A DNA stretch of 10,296 bases. Origin: an uncultured Lachnospiraceae bacterium. GTDB lineage: Bacteria; Bacillota; Clostridia; Lachnospirales; Lachnospiraceae. This document shows positions 1 through 7,427 of the stretch, one piece after another. Position 1 is the stretch's first letter. Every line of letters begins with the position of its first letter. Below the pieces are notes generated by a model. It was not told the origin of the DNA. It saw only the letters and a program-made list of their open reading frames with translations, and ran no database searches. A program made the translations under genes and the position numbers. The stretch is taken from positions 1-10,296 of the forward strand of contig CACZQT010000178.1 in the NCBI GenBank assembly GCA_902783295.1, read 5' to 3'.

Positions 1-173
1 ATTCACAGCCCTGTCGACAATGCAGGCCACAGACCAGCCTGACTGCGTCAGTCTGTCGCGCCTTCGGCGCTTTTGTCTGTGGCTGTGGCATTGTCGCCAG
101 ATGAAAACCTGTTAACAGACGGTTACAAGCAAGCTTGTACCGTCTGTTCTCAGGTTTTCGCCTGGCTGTGAAT
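1..173. repeat. Three-way-junction inverted-repeat element (MITE-like or structured RNA)
   Basis: This intergenic stretch is almost entirely self-complementary. A 10-bp closing stem pairs 1-10 with 164-173. Arm A pairs 15-23 with 88-96 and 26-34 with 75-83, and its tip carries two small hairpins (41-45/49-53 with loop CGT, and 58-62/66-70 with loop TTC). Arm B pairs 103-111 with 151-159, 114-122 with 140-148 and 124-129 with 134-139. All these pairs are Watson-Crick, which fits a palindromic DNA element (MITE or REP/BIME type) at least as well as a conserved RNA, where G-U pairs and compensatory changes are expected. The right end lies about 45 bases before the rarA promoter. The left end coincides with the window edge, so the outer stem may continue upstream. 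I see no second copy in this window. The pairing is certain; the nature of the element is inference. Confidence 0.75.
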
Positions 174-218
174 CGTAAACACATTATATCCTCTGTCTTT
201 GTTGTGGGCAACTAATTT

Positions 219-247
219 TTGACAGGTGAGGGAAAGTATGGTATATT
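219..247 (+). promoter_or_regulatory. Sigma-A promoter with extended -10, upstream of rarA
   Basis: A perfect -35 box TTGACA lies at 219-224. After a 17-base spacer comes TATATT at 242-247, which matches TATAAT at 5 of 6 positions. TG at 239-240 followed by one base gives the extended -10 motif. Transcription would begin around 254, leaving a leader of roughly 34 nt before the rarA start. No other intergenic gap in the window has a comparable promoter, so this could drive part or all of the downstream gene string. It also rules out a TTG start at 219 for rarA, because that codon lies inside the -35 box. Confidence 0.8.
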
Positions 248-287
248 AAAAATTCCTGTGGGTAGTTGGATTGGGAGAGGAATTAGC

Positions 288-1628
288 ATGGATCTTTTCG
301 ACTATATGGGGCAGAAGCAGAAGGAGAAGGAATCGCCGCTGGCCTCCCGCATGCGGCCCACGAGTCTTGATGAAGTGGTTGGGCAGCAGCATATTCTGGG
401 GAAGGATAAACTGCTGTCGAGGGCCATCCGGGCGGATAAGCTCAGTTCGCTTATTTTCTACGGTCCTCCCGGTACGGGGAAAACCACTCTGGCCAAGGTG
501 ATCGCGAACACCACCCGGGCGGATTTCAGGCAGATTAATGCTACCTCTGCCGGGAAAAAGGATATGGAAGCGGTGGTGGAGGAAGCAAAGCAGTCTCTGG
601 CCATGTACGGACGCAGAACGATTCTGTTTATCGATGAAATTCACCGCTTTAATAAAGGCCAGCAGGATTATCTGCTTCCTTTTGTCGAGGACGGCACGCT
701 GATTCTGATCGGCGCCACCACGGAAAACCCTTATTTTGAAGTGAACCGGGCTCTTTTGTCCCGTTCCAATATATTTGAACTGCATCCTCTTTCGAGGGAG
801 GATGTGGCAGAGCTCCTGCGGAGGGCTGTGTCTGATCCCGTTAAAGGGATGGGGGCTTATCACGCGGTGCTGGAAGAGGAGGCTCTGGCTTTTCTGGCGG
901 ATATCTGCGGAGGTGACGCCAGGAATGCGCTGAATGCTCTGGAGCTGGCTGTGCTTACTACGCCGCCTTCCGGAGACGGGCGTATCCATATCACAACAGC
1001 CGTTGCGGAAGAATGCATTCAGAAGAGAAACGTCCGCTATGATAAAGACGGGGACAATCATTATGATATTATATCCGCCTTTATTAAAAGCATGCGGGGA
1101 TCGGATGCGGACGCGGCGGTGTATTACCTGGCCCGCATGATCTATGCCGGAGAGGATCCGAAATTCATTGCAAGGCGCATTATGATCTGCGCGGCGGAGG
1201 ACGTCGGCATGGCGGATCCGCAGGCTCTCATGGTGGCGGTGGCTGCCAGTCAGGCTGTGGAGCGGGTCGGCATGCCGGAGGGGCAGATTCCTCTGGCAGA
1301 AGCCTGTGTGTATGTGGCGACAGCTCCGAAGAGCAATGCTTCGTATATGGCGCTGGAAAAGGCCATGGAAGCTGTGCGCAGGGTGGACGTCCAGCAGGTG
1401 CCGCCCCATCTGAAAGACAGTCATTATCCGGGGGCTGCGCAGCTCGGACGCGGGCTGGGGTATAAGTATGCGCATGATTTTCCCGGCCATTATGTGAAAC
1501 AGCAGTATCTGCCGGACGAACTGATGGGAGAAAAGTTTTTCGAACCGGGAGAGAACGGATATGAAAAATGTATCCGTGAATATCTGGATTTTATTCGCCG
1601 CCTGGGAGAATCTTCGGACGGCTGCTGA
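288..1628 (+). CDS. rarA: Replication-associated recombination protein A (RarA/MgsA AAA+ ATPase)
   Basis: RarA is a cytoplasmic AAA+ ATPase of the clamp-loader clade (MgsA in E. coli, WRNIP1 in eukaryotes) that acts at stalled replication forks. The 446-residue product has Walker A GPPGTGKT at 59-66, Walker B with DExH-type ILFIDEIHRF at 112-121, sensor 1 GATTENP at 142-148, and an arginine-finger-type LLSRS near 156-160. The C-terminal half carries family-typical segments such as ARRIMICAAEDVG and a late YKYAHDFPGHYVKQQYLPDE. Length is normal for the family. An in-frame TTG start at 219 is possible on paper, but it lies in the promoter and adds 23 unconserved residues. The ATG at 288 follows GGGAGAGG (273-280) at 7 nt and begins the family-like MDLFDYM. 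It is the first gene of the apparent operon. A 47-base gap follows. Confidence 0.96.
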   Translation: MDLFDYMGQKQKEKESPLASRMRPTSLDEVVGQQHILGKDKLLSRAIRADKLSSLIFYGPPGTGKTTLAKVIANTTRADFRQINATSAGKKDMEAVVEEAKQSLAMYGRRTILFIDEIHRFNKGQQDYLLPFVEDGTLILIGATTENPYFEVNRALLSRSNIFELHPLSREDVAELLRRAVSDPVKGMGAYHAVLEEEALAFLADICGGDARNALNALELAVLTTPPSGDGRIHITTAVAEECIQKRNVRYDKDGDNHYDIISAFIKSMRGSDADAAVYYLARMIYAGEDPKFIARRIMICAAEDVGMADPQALMVAVAASQAVERVGMPEGQIPLAEACVYVATAPKSNASYMALEKAMEAVRRVDVQQVPPHLKDSHYPGAAQLGRGLGYKYAHDFPGHYVKQQYLPDELMGEKFFEPGENGYEKCIREYLDFIRRLGESSDGC

Positions 1629-1634
1629 TAATAA

Positions 1635-1655
1635 GGGGAAGAAGAGAACTTCCCC
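1635..1655 (+). other. Hairpin between rarA and the DUF5717-like gene
   Basis: GGGGAAG at 1635-1641 pairs perfectly with CTTCCCC at 1649-1655 around a 7-base loop. No T-run follows, so it is not an intrinsic terminator. It ends 5 bases before the strong ribosome binding site of the next gene. It could mark an mRNA processing or stability element, or affect translation initiation; that is inference. Confidence 0.4.
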
Positions 1656-1660
1656 GGGGG

Positions 1661-1670
1661 AAAGGAGGTG
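1661..1670 (+). promoter_or_regulatory. Strong ribosome binding site fixing a GTG start
   Basis: AAAGGAGGTG is a full match to the 16S anti-Shine-Dalgarno sequence. It sits 5 nt before GTG at 1676 and supports that codon as the start of the 1183-residue protein. Confidence 0.85.
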
Positions 1671-1675
1671 GACCG

Positions 1676-4600
1676 GTGAAAGAGAGGATCAGCCAGCTGG
1701 CTTCCGGAAAAGTACAGATAGAGGTTCCGGAGCTGGAACTTCTGGTGCCTGCCATTGAAGAAACCGTGGCCGGCGGACAGAATTTCCGGGGGGATATTCG
1801 TCTGGGAAGCGGAAACGGGCTTCCTGTCAGGGGTCTGGTTTATTCGGATGACAGCAGGGTCGTTCTGCAGCAGTCCAGCTTCGCCGGCACCAGTGTCTAT
1901 ATTCCCTATGAGGTCCGGGCGGACCAGATGGACCCGGGAACTGAACTTTCCGGTTCATTCTGTCTGGTGACCAACGGAGGAGAAAGGAGAATCCCTTATC
2001 TCTTCCATGTACGCGAAACAGGCGGCGGAAGAAATGACCTCCCCGGGCGCCTGGAGGATTTTGTGCGGATGGCACAGGAAGAGCCGCAGGAGGCGGGAAA
2101 GCTGATGGATTCCCGCGCATTTCCCAGGCTTCCCTTTATGGAGGACCCTTCCCTCCGGGCTTTATATGACGGGCTGATGCGCAGTCGGAACCGGGAACAC
2201 CTTGCCGAGGAATTCCTGGTGGCTGCCGGTGCCAAAGAAAGGATACGGCTCTCCCTTCCGGAGGACATGGAAGCGCTTCATGCCCGTGGAAAGAGGGTTC
2301 TTACCCTGCCTGTACTCCGTAATACCTGGGGGCTCTTGAAGGCGGAGATTTCTTCCGATGCCGAGTGGCTGATCCCGGACAGAGAGCTTCTTACCGAAGC
2401 TGATTTCCGGGAAGACAGGGCGGAAATCAGTCTGAAGGTAGATGTGGAGAAACTGCACAGCGGGGAGAATCGTGCCAGGATTCTGATTTCTACGCCATTC
2501 CAGAAGCTTCCGGTGATGGTTTTCTGCCAGGAACGGCAGGAGGATCCGCAGGAAAAGGCGGTATTCCCGGAGAAAAAGAAGGAACGGCTGGAGTTCCTGA
2601 AAGCACTGCTGGCGACGCTGGCAGGGAAGGGGGATCCGCAGGAGAACCTGGAACACATGCAGCTTTGCTGGGAGGAGATGACGGCAGACCGGGAGCCCAG
2701 TCCAAGGGACAAGCTGTACCGGGCAGCCATCAGCCTCTGGAAAGAGGACAGGGAGCTCTCGGCCCTGATTCTGGATGATGTAGAGCGGGACGTGATGGAT
2801 GGCCGCCGGGAAGATCCGGATGCCTACCTGGCGTACCTGTATCTTCGCATGAAGGTTTCTGACAGCTGGGAACAGAAGGAACAGCTGTATAAAATCCTGA
2901 AGCATTACAGGGAAAGCGGGCAGGATTCCCCGTTCGTATTTCTTCTGCAGCTTCATGTGGACGAAAGCGCTGCGGACCGGCCGCTGGGAACCCTGGCTGT
3001 ACTGGAATCTTATTACGAGAAGGGCAGCCGGAGTCCTTTCCTGTATCTGGAAGCGATCCGGATTTATAACCGTCATCCCGACGTCCTTCGGGAGCTGTCG
3101 GATTTTTCCTGTGCGGTTCTGGCCAATGCGGCACGCAGAGGTTATCTTACAGAAGAAGCGGCGGCTTATGTCGCAAGCCTTATGCCGCAGGAAAAGAAGA
3201 ATGCGGGAAGGCTTTTGCAGATTCTGAAGCAGCTCTACCGTGTACAGCCTTCGGATGAAGTGCTGTCTTCTATCTGCGCCTTGCTGATCCGGCAGGATAC
3301 GGCGGACAGGGAGGATTTTTTCTGGTTTGCGAAAGGCGTTGAAAAAGATATCCGCCTGACCAGACTGTACGATTATTTCCTGGCCACCGCTCCCAGAGAT
3401 CAGATGACCGCGTTCCCCCGGGAGATTGTTCTGTATTTCAGTTACAATGCTCCCCGGAAGCAGGAATCCCAGAAGCTTCTGTACGGAAATCTTCTCCGGC
3501 ATTACAGCCGGGACCGGCAGATCATGGACTCCTACAACCGGCAGATGCGGGATTTTGTACTTTCCAATGCCTCTGCCGGCATCATAGACGCGGAAATGGC
3601 TCCGCTGTACGAACGGATGCTGGAGCTCTCGGATGTGAATGACCGGCTTGCGAAAGTGCTGCCTGATCTCCTGAACGCCATGGAAATCCGCTGCGAGGGA
3701 GAAGATTTTGACGAAGTCATTCTGGTGTACGGCGAGCTGGAAGAGGAATTCACCGCTTCAATGAAGAACGGGATCGCTGTACTGCCTGTATATACTGATT
3801 CTGCCAGGATCCTGGTTTGCAGCCGGGATGGTACAAGATATGCCGGAACCGGCTGTACCGTCAGGCGGCTTATGACCTATACGAAAGCGCTGGAGGGACG
3901 CTGCATGGAAATGGCGCCCCGCCATGCGATGCTGAAGCTGAAGGAATGCCGGAGAATTCTGGATTCCGGGAAGATTGCTGAAACGGAGCTGCGTACGCTG
4001 AAGCGCGAACTGGATGCCCGGGGGATTCACCGGCAGTTCAAGCGGGAACTGGTGCGGGCTGTCGTGGACACTGCTGTTCACCGTCCTGTTCCGCAGGAGG
4101 ATGAAATCCTCGCCTGTACACAGCTGGAAGGTATTTCCAGGGAGCAGAGAAAGGAACTGGCGGAGCTGCTGGTATCGCTGGGACGGCTGGCCGATGCGGA
4201 ACGCCAGGTGCGGCGGATCGGATACAGGGAACTGCCGCTGGAAAGCATGCAGACATTGGCAGCGCTCTCCATACAGAATGGCCTGTATACGAAGGATGAA
4301 CTGCTGCTGGATATGTGCCGGACCCTTCTTTCCAGGGGAAAGGCGGACGATCTGGTTCTGGAATATCTCTGCACCTATTTTAATTCCGCCAGTGAAGAAA
4401 TGGTCCCGGTTCTGGAAACCGCTGCGGAGAGGGGCTGCCAGCTTTCGGATATGCCGGAACGCCTGCTGGCCCAGATGCTGTTTACAGGCAGCCATGACCA
4501 TCTGGATCAGGTGTTCCGGATCTATGCTGCTTCTTCGGAACCTCATTCCCAGCTGCTGATGCAGGCTTATTATGTGCTGAAATGCAGCAGTGCTTTCGAA

Positions 4601-5227
4601 AGGGATGAAAAGATCGGAGAGGAAGTTTATCGTTTTGTGGAGGATAATCTTTCCAGAGGAACCGCCAGAGGGAAACTCCCTGAAATCTGCCGGCTGGCTC
4701 TTCTCCGGCATTATGCCGGGAAGAAAACGCTGAATGACGGTGAGAAAGAAAGGGCGGAACTTCTGCTGGGAGAATTCCTGCGGCAGGGCACTCTGTTCGC
4801 ATGGATGAAGGAACTGGCGGGAAAGATTCATCTTCCGGAAGAAATCCTCTGCCGGGAGTGGGTGGAATTCCACGGGGAAAAAGAACAGCACCTCGAACTT
4901 CGGCTGCGTCTGCTGCCGGAGGGCAAGGACAGGCCGCCGCTGCAGGTGGTTTTCCCTGAGGTGTATCCCGGGATTTACGTAAAGCCTTTCCTTCTCTTCG
5001 AAGGAGACCGTCTGGAGTGGGAAGCCTGCGAGGGCGGAAAGACTCTGGAAAGCGGAACGCTGGATGGAAAGGTATCACCCGCTGCGGACCACAGCCGTTT
5101 TGCGGAACTGAACCGTCTGCAGGCGCTGGCCCGGTCCGGAGCCAGGGGCCAGGATTTCCAGGAAGCGGTTCTGGACTTCAGCCGCAAGGAAGCCTGGGTC
5201 TGGAAACTGTTCGGACTCCCGGAATGA
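1676..5227 (+). CDS. Uncharacterised 1183-aa beta-sandwich/alpha-solenoid protein (DUF5717-like)
   Basis: I recognise this from memory as a member of the DUF5717 family found in Clostridia; its function is unknown. No signal peptide or membrane segment is visible, so it should be cytoplasmic. Predicted architecture: a beta-rich domain at about 12-115 (glycine-punctuated strands, Ig/beta-sandwich-like), a helical linker at 120-205, a second beta domain at about 206-285, a very long helical-repeat region at about 300-1060, a C-terminal beta-rich segment at about 1070-1130, and a final helix rich in aromatic residues. The helical region shows a TPR-like period: the motif SPF followed by hydrophobic/aromatic residues recurs at 418 and 453, 35 residues apart. 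No catalytic motif is apparent, suggesting a scaffold or protein-binding role. The start is GTG with a full-consensus ribosome binding site. Tandem stops (TGA, TAA) end it, and the Hsp70-like gene follows within about 35 bases, suggesting a shared function. Confidence 0.88.
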   Translation: MKERISQLASGKVQIEVPELELLVPAIEETVAGGQNFRGDIRLGSGNGLPVRGLVYSDDSRVVLQQSSFAGTSVYIPYEVRADQMDPGTELSGSFCLVTNGGERRIPYLFHVRETGGGRNDLPGRLEDFVRMAQEEPQEAGKLMDSRAFPRLPFMEDPSLRALYDGLMRSRNREHLAEEFLVAAGAKERIRLSLPEDMEALHARGKRVLTLPVLRNTWGLLKAEISSDAEWLIPDRELLTEADFREDRAEISLKVDVEKLHSGENRARILISTPFQKLPVMVFCQERQEDPQEKAVFPEKKKERLEFLKALLATLAGKGDPQENLEHMQLCWEEMTADREPSPRDKLYRAAISLWKEDRELSALILDDVERDVMDGRREDPDAYLAYLYLRMKVSDSWEQKEQLYKILKHYRESGQDSPFVFLLQLHVDESAADRPLGTLAVLESYYEKGSRSPFLYLEAIRIYNRHPDVLRELSDFSCAVLANAARRGYLTEEAAAYVASLMPQEKKNAGRLLQILKQLYRVQPSDEVLSSICALLIRQDTADREDFFWFAKGVEKDIRLTRLYDYFLATAPRDQMTAFPREIVLYFSYNAPRKQESQKLLYGNLLRHYSRDRQIMDSYNRQMRDFVLSNASAGIIDAEMAPLYERMLELSDVNDRLAKVLPDLLNAMEIRCEGEDFDEVILVYGELEEEFTASMKNGIAVLPVYTDSARILVCSRDGTRYAGTGCTVRRLMTYTKALEGRCMEMAPRHAMLKLKECRRILDSGKIAETELRTLKRELDARGIHRQFKRELVRAVVDTAVHRPVPQEDEILACTQLEGISREQRKELAELLVSLGRLADAERQVRRIGYRELPLESMQTLAALSIQNGLYTKDELLLDMCRTLLSRGKADDLVLEYLCTYFNSASEEMVPVLETAAERGCQLSDMPERLLAQMLFTGSHDHLDQVFRIYAASSEPHSQLLMQAYYVLKCSSAFERDEKIGEEVYRFVEDNLSRGTARGKLPEICRLALLRHYAGKKTLNDGEKERAELLLGEFLRQGTLFAWMKELAGKIHLPEEILCREWVEFHGEKEQHLELRLRLLPEGKDRPPLQVVFPEVYPGIYVKPFLLFEGDRLEWEACEGGKTLESGTLDGKVSPAADHSRFAELNRLQALARSGARGQDFQEAVLDFSRKEAWVWKLFGLPE

Positions 5228-5248
5228 TAAGCGTACAATTTGCCGGAA

Positions 5249-5254
5249 AGGAGG
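5249..5254 (+). promoter_or_regulatory. Ribosome binding site deciding a GTG start
   Basis: AGGAGG lies only 1 nt before an in-frame ATG at 5256, too close for initiation. It is 7 nt before an in-frame GTG at 5262. Spacing therefore favours the GTG, which removes two residues (Met-Ala) from the longer reading. Confidence 0.7.
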
Positions 5255-5261
5255 GATGGCA

Positions 5262-6524
5262 GTGAATGGTCTGCTTTTGGGAATAGATCTTTGCGATGAT
5301 TACAGCCAGGTTTGCTGCCTGAACCCGCTGACCGGCGGGGTGCAAGCCCTGAAACTTACAGAGGAGGAATCCTCCTGCCTGATACCGACAGCCATCTGTA
5401 AGAAGAAAACCGCGGATGTCTGGTTTGTCGGCGAAGAAGCGTACCGGCGCGCCCTCCTGAATGAAGGTGTTATGGTAGACAAACTGGTCCGCATGGCATC
5501 CAAGGAAGGAACAGCGACGATCGAAGGCGTAAAATATACAGCGGAGGACATGCTCTCGCGCTTTGTATCCATGCTGTTGGATATGGCTGCGCGGACCTTT
5601 GAGAACCAGCAGGTTGACTGCCTGGCGTTCTCTCTGCAGCAGATTACTCCGCAGATGCCGGATCTTCTGGTGCGGGTTGCGGAACGCTGCCATCTGGCGC
5701 GGGAGTCTGTACGGGTATTCTGTCATTCAGAATGTTTTGTCCATTATGTTCTGAGCCAGCCCAGAGAAATCTGGGCGAATACGGTGTCCATGTTTGATCT
5801 GATGGACGACGGGCTGAACTACTATGAGATGCATATGATCCGGGGACGCAGGCCGCCGGTGGTGGAAGCTTCCCGTGAAAAGCTGGAGGACGGCTTCAGT
5901 CTGAACCTTCTGGATAATGAATCCGGGGAGCATATGGCAGATACCATTCTGGCTGCCTGTGCACAGCGCATGCTGGAGAAAAAAGTGGTATCTTCCGTGT
6001 ATCTGACCGGAAAAGGTTTTGTGGATACCTCCTGGGCTCCGGAATTTCTGCAGAAGGTCTGTTATAAGCGGAAGGTTTTCGCCGGGCAGCACGTTTTCGC
6101 CAGCGGAGCGGCATACCTGGCAGGGGATGCAGAGAGGAAGGAAACCGCTTATCCCTACGTCTGTCTGGGAGAAGGCCGCGTGCCTGTCTCTGTAAGCCTG
6201 CAGGTGCTGTATGAAGGCAGGAATGAAAAACTGATGCTTGTGGAAGCCGGAACCAACTGGGTGGAAGCCAGGTCTTCCGTAGAGCTGATTCCGGACGGAA
6301 CCAATATTCTGGAACTGAATCTGGCCTGGGCAGGGACTCCGCAGACCAGGAAAGTGCGGATTGATTTTTCAGGATTCCCCCAGCGCCCCAACAAAACGAC
6401 CCGGATGGAAGTCATCATATCCTTCACTGCCGAGAACCAGATGACGGTCCGGCTGATTGACAGAGGCTTCGGGGAGCTGTTCCCCGCATCCGGAAAGATC
6501 ATTCGGGAGGATATCGCCCTGTAG
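5262..6524 (+). CDS. Divergent Hsp70-like actin-fold protein (DUF5716-like)
   Basis: I recall this as a DUF5716 family protein of unknown function. By eye its 420 residues align along Hsp70 (DnaK). LGIDLCDDYS at 6-15 matches the phosphate-1 loop, with Asp9 and Ser15 kept but GTT replaced. DKLVR near 73-77 resembles the segment with the catalytic lysine. Glu157 fits the NEPTAAA-segment glutamate. FDLMDDG at 178-184 matches phosphate-2 FDLGGGT, losing the glycines but keeping Asp179. VYLTGKG near 246-252 and ASGAAYLAG near 280-288 match the adenosine-loop region. Residues about 298-406 resemble the substrate-binding beta domain, notably FSGFPQRP followed by EVIISFTAENQMTV. There is no alpha-helical lid. 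It is probably cytoplasmic, and either a weak or divergent ATPase or a pseudo-chaperone. The GTG at 5262 is preferred over the ATG at 5256 on ribosome-binding-site spacing. The fold assignment is inference from motif order. Confidence 0.85.
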   Translation: MNGLLLGIDLCDDYSQVCCLNPLTGGVQALKLTEEESSCLIPTAICKKKTADVWFVGEEAYRRALLNEGVMVDKLVRMASKEGTATIEGVKYTAEDMLSRFVSMLLDMAARTFENQQVDCLAFSLQQITPQMPDLLVRVAERCHLARESVRVFCHSECFVHYVLSQPREIWANTVSMFDLMDDGLNYYEMHMIRGRRPPVVEASREKLEDGFSLNLLDNESGEHMADTILAACAQRMLEKKVVSSVYLTGKGFVDTSWAPEFLQKVCYKRKVFAGQHVFASGAAYLAGDAERKETAYPYVCLGEGRVPVSVSLQVLYEGRNEKLMLVEAGTNWVEARSSVELIPDGTNILELNLAWAGTPQTRKVRIDFSGFPQRPNKTTRMEVIISFTAENQMTVRLIDRGFGELFPASGKIIREDIAL

Positions 6525-6530
6525 CGGTTT

Positions 6531-6543
6531 TGCTGCCGCAGCA
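6531..6543 (+). other. Small hairpin after the Hsp70-like gene
   Basis: TGCTG at 6531-6535 pairs with CAGCA at 6539-6543 around a 3-base loop, 7 bases after the stop codon. There is no downstream T-run, so it is not a convincing terminator. The rest of the 63-base gap holds only the ribosome binding site of the next gene (AGGAGG at 6576-6581). Confidence 0.25.
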
Positions 6544-6587
6544 GGTGTATTGAAAATAACGGAAAAACGACAGGAAGGAGGAGATCC

Positions 6588-7406
6588 ATGGGCAGTATAC
6601 TGGCCTGCCGGAGTCTGAAGGTAAAGGAACCGTACTATGTGGAAGAACTGGGACTGTACCTGTATTCCGGGGAAGAATTGAGTTACTATATCTATCACAA
6701 TGCTTCGCTGATCTCTGAAGACTTCCTGGACGAAAGGCTTTTCCGGTTTATCGGAAAAGAGCTGGGCATGGAGAATCTGGAACTGAAGCTTCGGAAATGG
6801 GCGGATCAGGCAGAACTCTCCGAGCTGCTGCTGGTCATCCTCCAGGACATCCACTATTATAACGGGGATGAACTGTTCGCATTCAGAGAGCAGCTGTCAG
6901 CCCTCTCCCGGAAGTCGCCGGCCATGCGGCTGATGGATAAGGCGGATGCCCTTTTCCGGCGGGGAAGGTATTCTACGGCGGGGCTTTTCTACGACAGGCT
7001 GCTCCACGGGGATGAGCCGGAGCTGAGGGACGGCGGTTTCACAGCCCGGGCCTGGGCAGGAAGAGGCATGGCCCTTGCCAGGCAGTATCAGTGGCAGGAT
7101 GCGGTTTCCTGCCTGGAAAAAGCCTATGAACTGGCTCCGAAGGATCAATATCTGAAGAAAATCTGCCAGATCCGGCAGATGAATCCGGAGATCCGCGTCG
7201 GGGAGGGAATTCCGGCTCCCCGGGAGGAACAGCTGGCTGTGTGGAAACAGGAACTTACGGACGCCTGGGAACAGGCAAAAGATGAACAGAAGGTGAAAGA
7301 TGTGCTTTCCTGGCTGGACAAGGACGGCATCCGCCGCTCCTATGGCCTCCAGGAGCTTGTACAGGAATGGAAGAGAGACTTCCGGAGAAGTCTGGGAAGT
7401 GTATAA
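6588..7406 (+). CDS. Uncharacterised 272-aa TPR-containing protein
   Basis: I do not recognise a named family. The N-terminal 100 residues are a mixed, aromatic-rich region: KEPYYVEELGLYLYSGEEL at about 13-31, followed by predicted helices. Two TPR-like helical pairs follow, at about 111-144 (ALFRRGRYSTAGLFYDRLL) and about 152-185 (AWAGRGMALARQYQWQDAV, then LEKAYELAP), showing the small/large residue pattern of TPRs. The last 70 residues are charged and helical. No signal peptide or membrane segment is visible. TPR proteins commonly act as adaptors, including for Hsp70 systems, so its place directly after the Hsp70-like gene and two genes after a solenoid protein suggests a partner or co-chaperone role; that is inference. 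No J-domain HPD motif is present. ATG at 6588 follows AGGAGG at a 6-nt spacing, and aroK follows after 21 bases. Confidence 0.87.
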   Translation: MGSILACRSLKVKEPYYVEELGLYLYSGEELSYYIYHNASLISEDFLDERLFRFIGKELGMENLELKLRKWADQAELSELLLVILQDIHYYNGDELFAFREQLSALSRKSPAMRLMDKADALFRRGRYSTAGLFYDRLLHGDEPELRDGGFTARAWAGRGMALARQYQWQDAVSCLEKAYELAPKDQYLKKICQIRQMNPEIRVGEGIPAPREEQLAVWKQELTDAWEQAKDEQKVKDVLSWLDKDGIRRSYGLQELVQEWKRDFRRSLGSV

Positions 7407-7427
7407 AAATATTGGGAGAATAAAAGA

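Noticed and set aside
58..74. GC-rich hairpin followed by TTTT as an intrinsic terminator
   Set aside because: The T-run is only four bases and the hairpin is part of the larger palindromic element, so it is not a convincing stand-alone terminator.
201..220. GTTG/CAAC mini-hairpin followed by a T-rich stretch
   Set aside because: A 4-bp stem is too weak, and the T-rich stretch runs into the -35 box of the promoter.
219..287. TTG start extending rarA by 23 residues
   Set aside because: The codon lies in the -35 box and upstream of the likely transcription start, and the extra residues do not resemble RarA.
246..1490. Long open frame on the minus strand opposite rarA (414 codons)
   Set aside because: The predicted protein is low in recognisable motifs and rich in His/Arg/Pro as expected of an antisense shadow. 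The + strand holds unmistakable rarA.
2162..3502. 446-codon minus-strand open frame inside the solenoid gene
   Set aside because: There is no motif or supporting context, and it lies wholly within a well-supported + strand gene with a perfect ribosome binding site. Other minus-strand frames in the window were dropped for the same reason.
6550..6578. TTGAAA as a -35 box before the TPR gene
   Set aside because: No -10-like hexamer occurs at 16-18 bases downstream; that position is the purine-rich ribosome binding site.
6588..7406. J-domain (DnaJ-like) co-chaperone identity for the TPR protein
   Set aside because: No HPD motif or J-domain helix pattern is present; only TPR-like pairs are visible.
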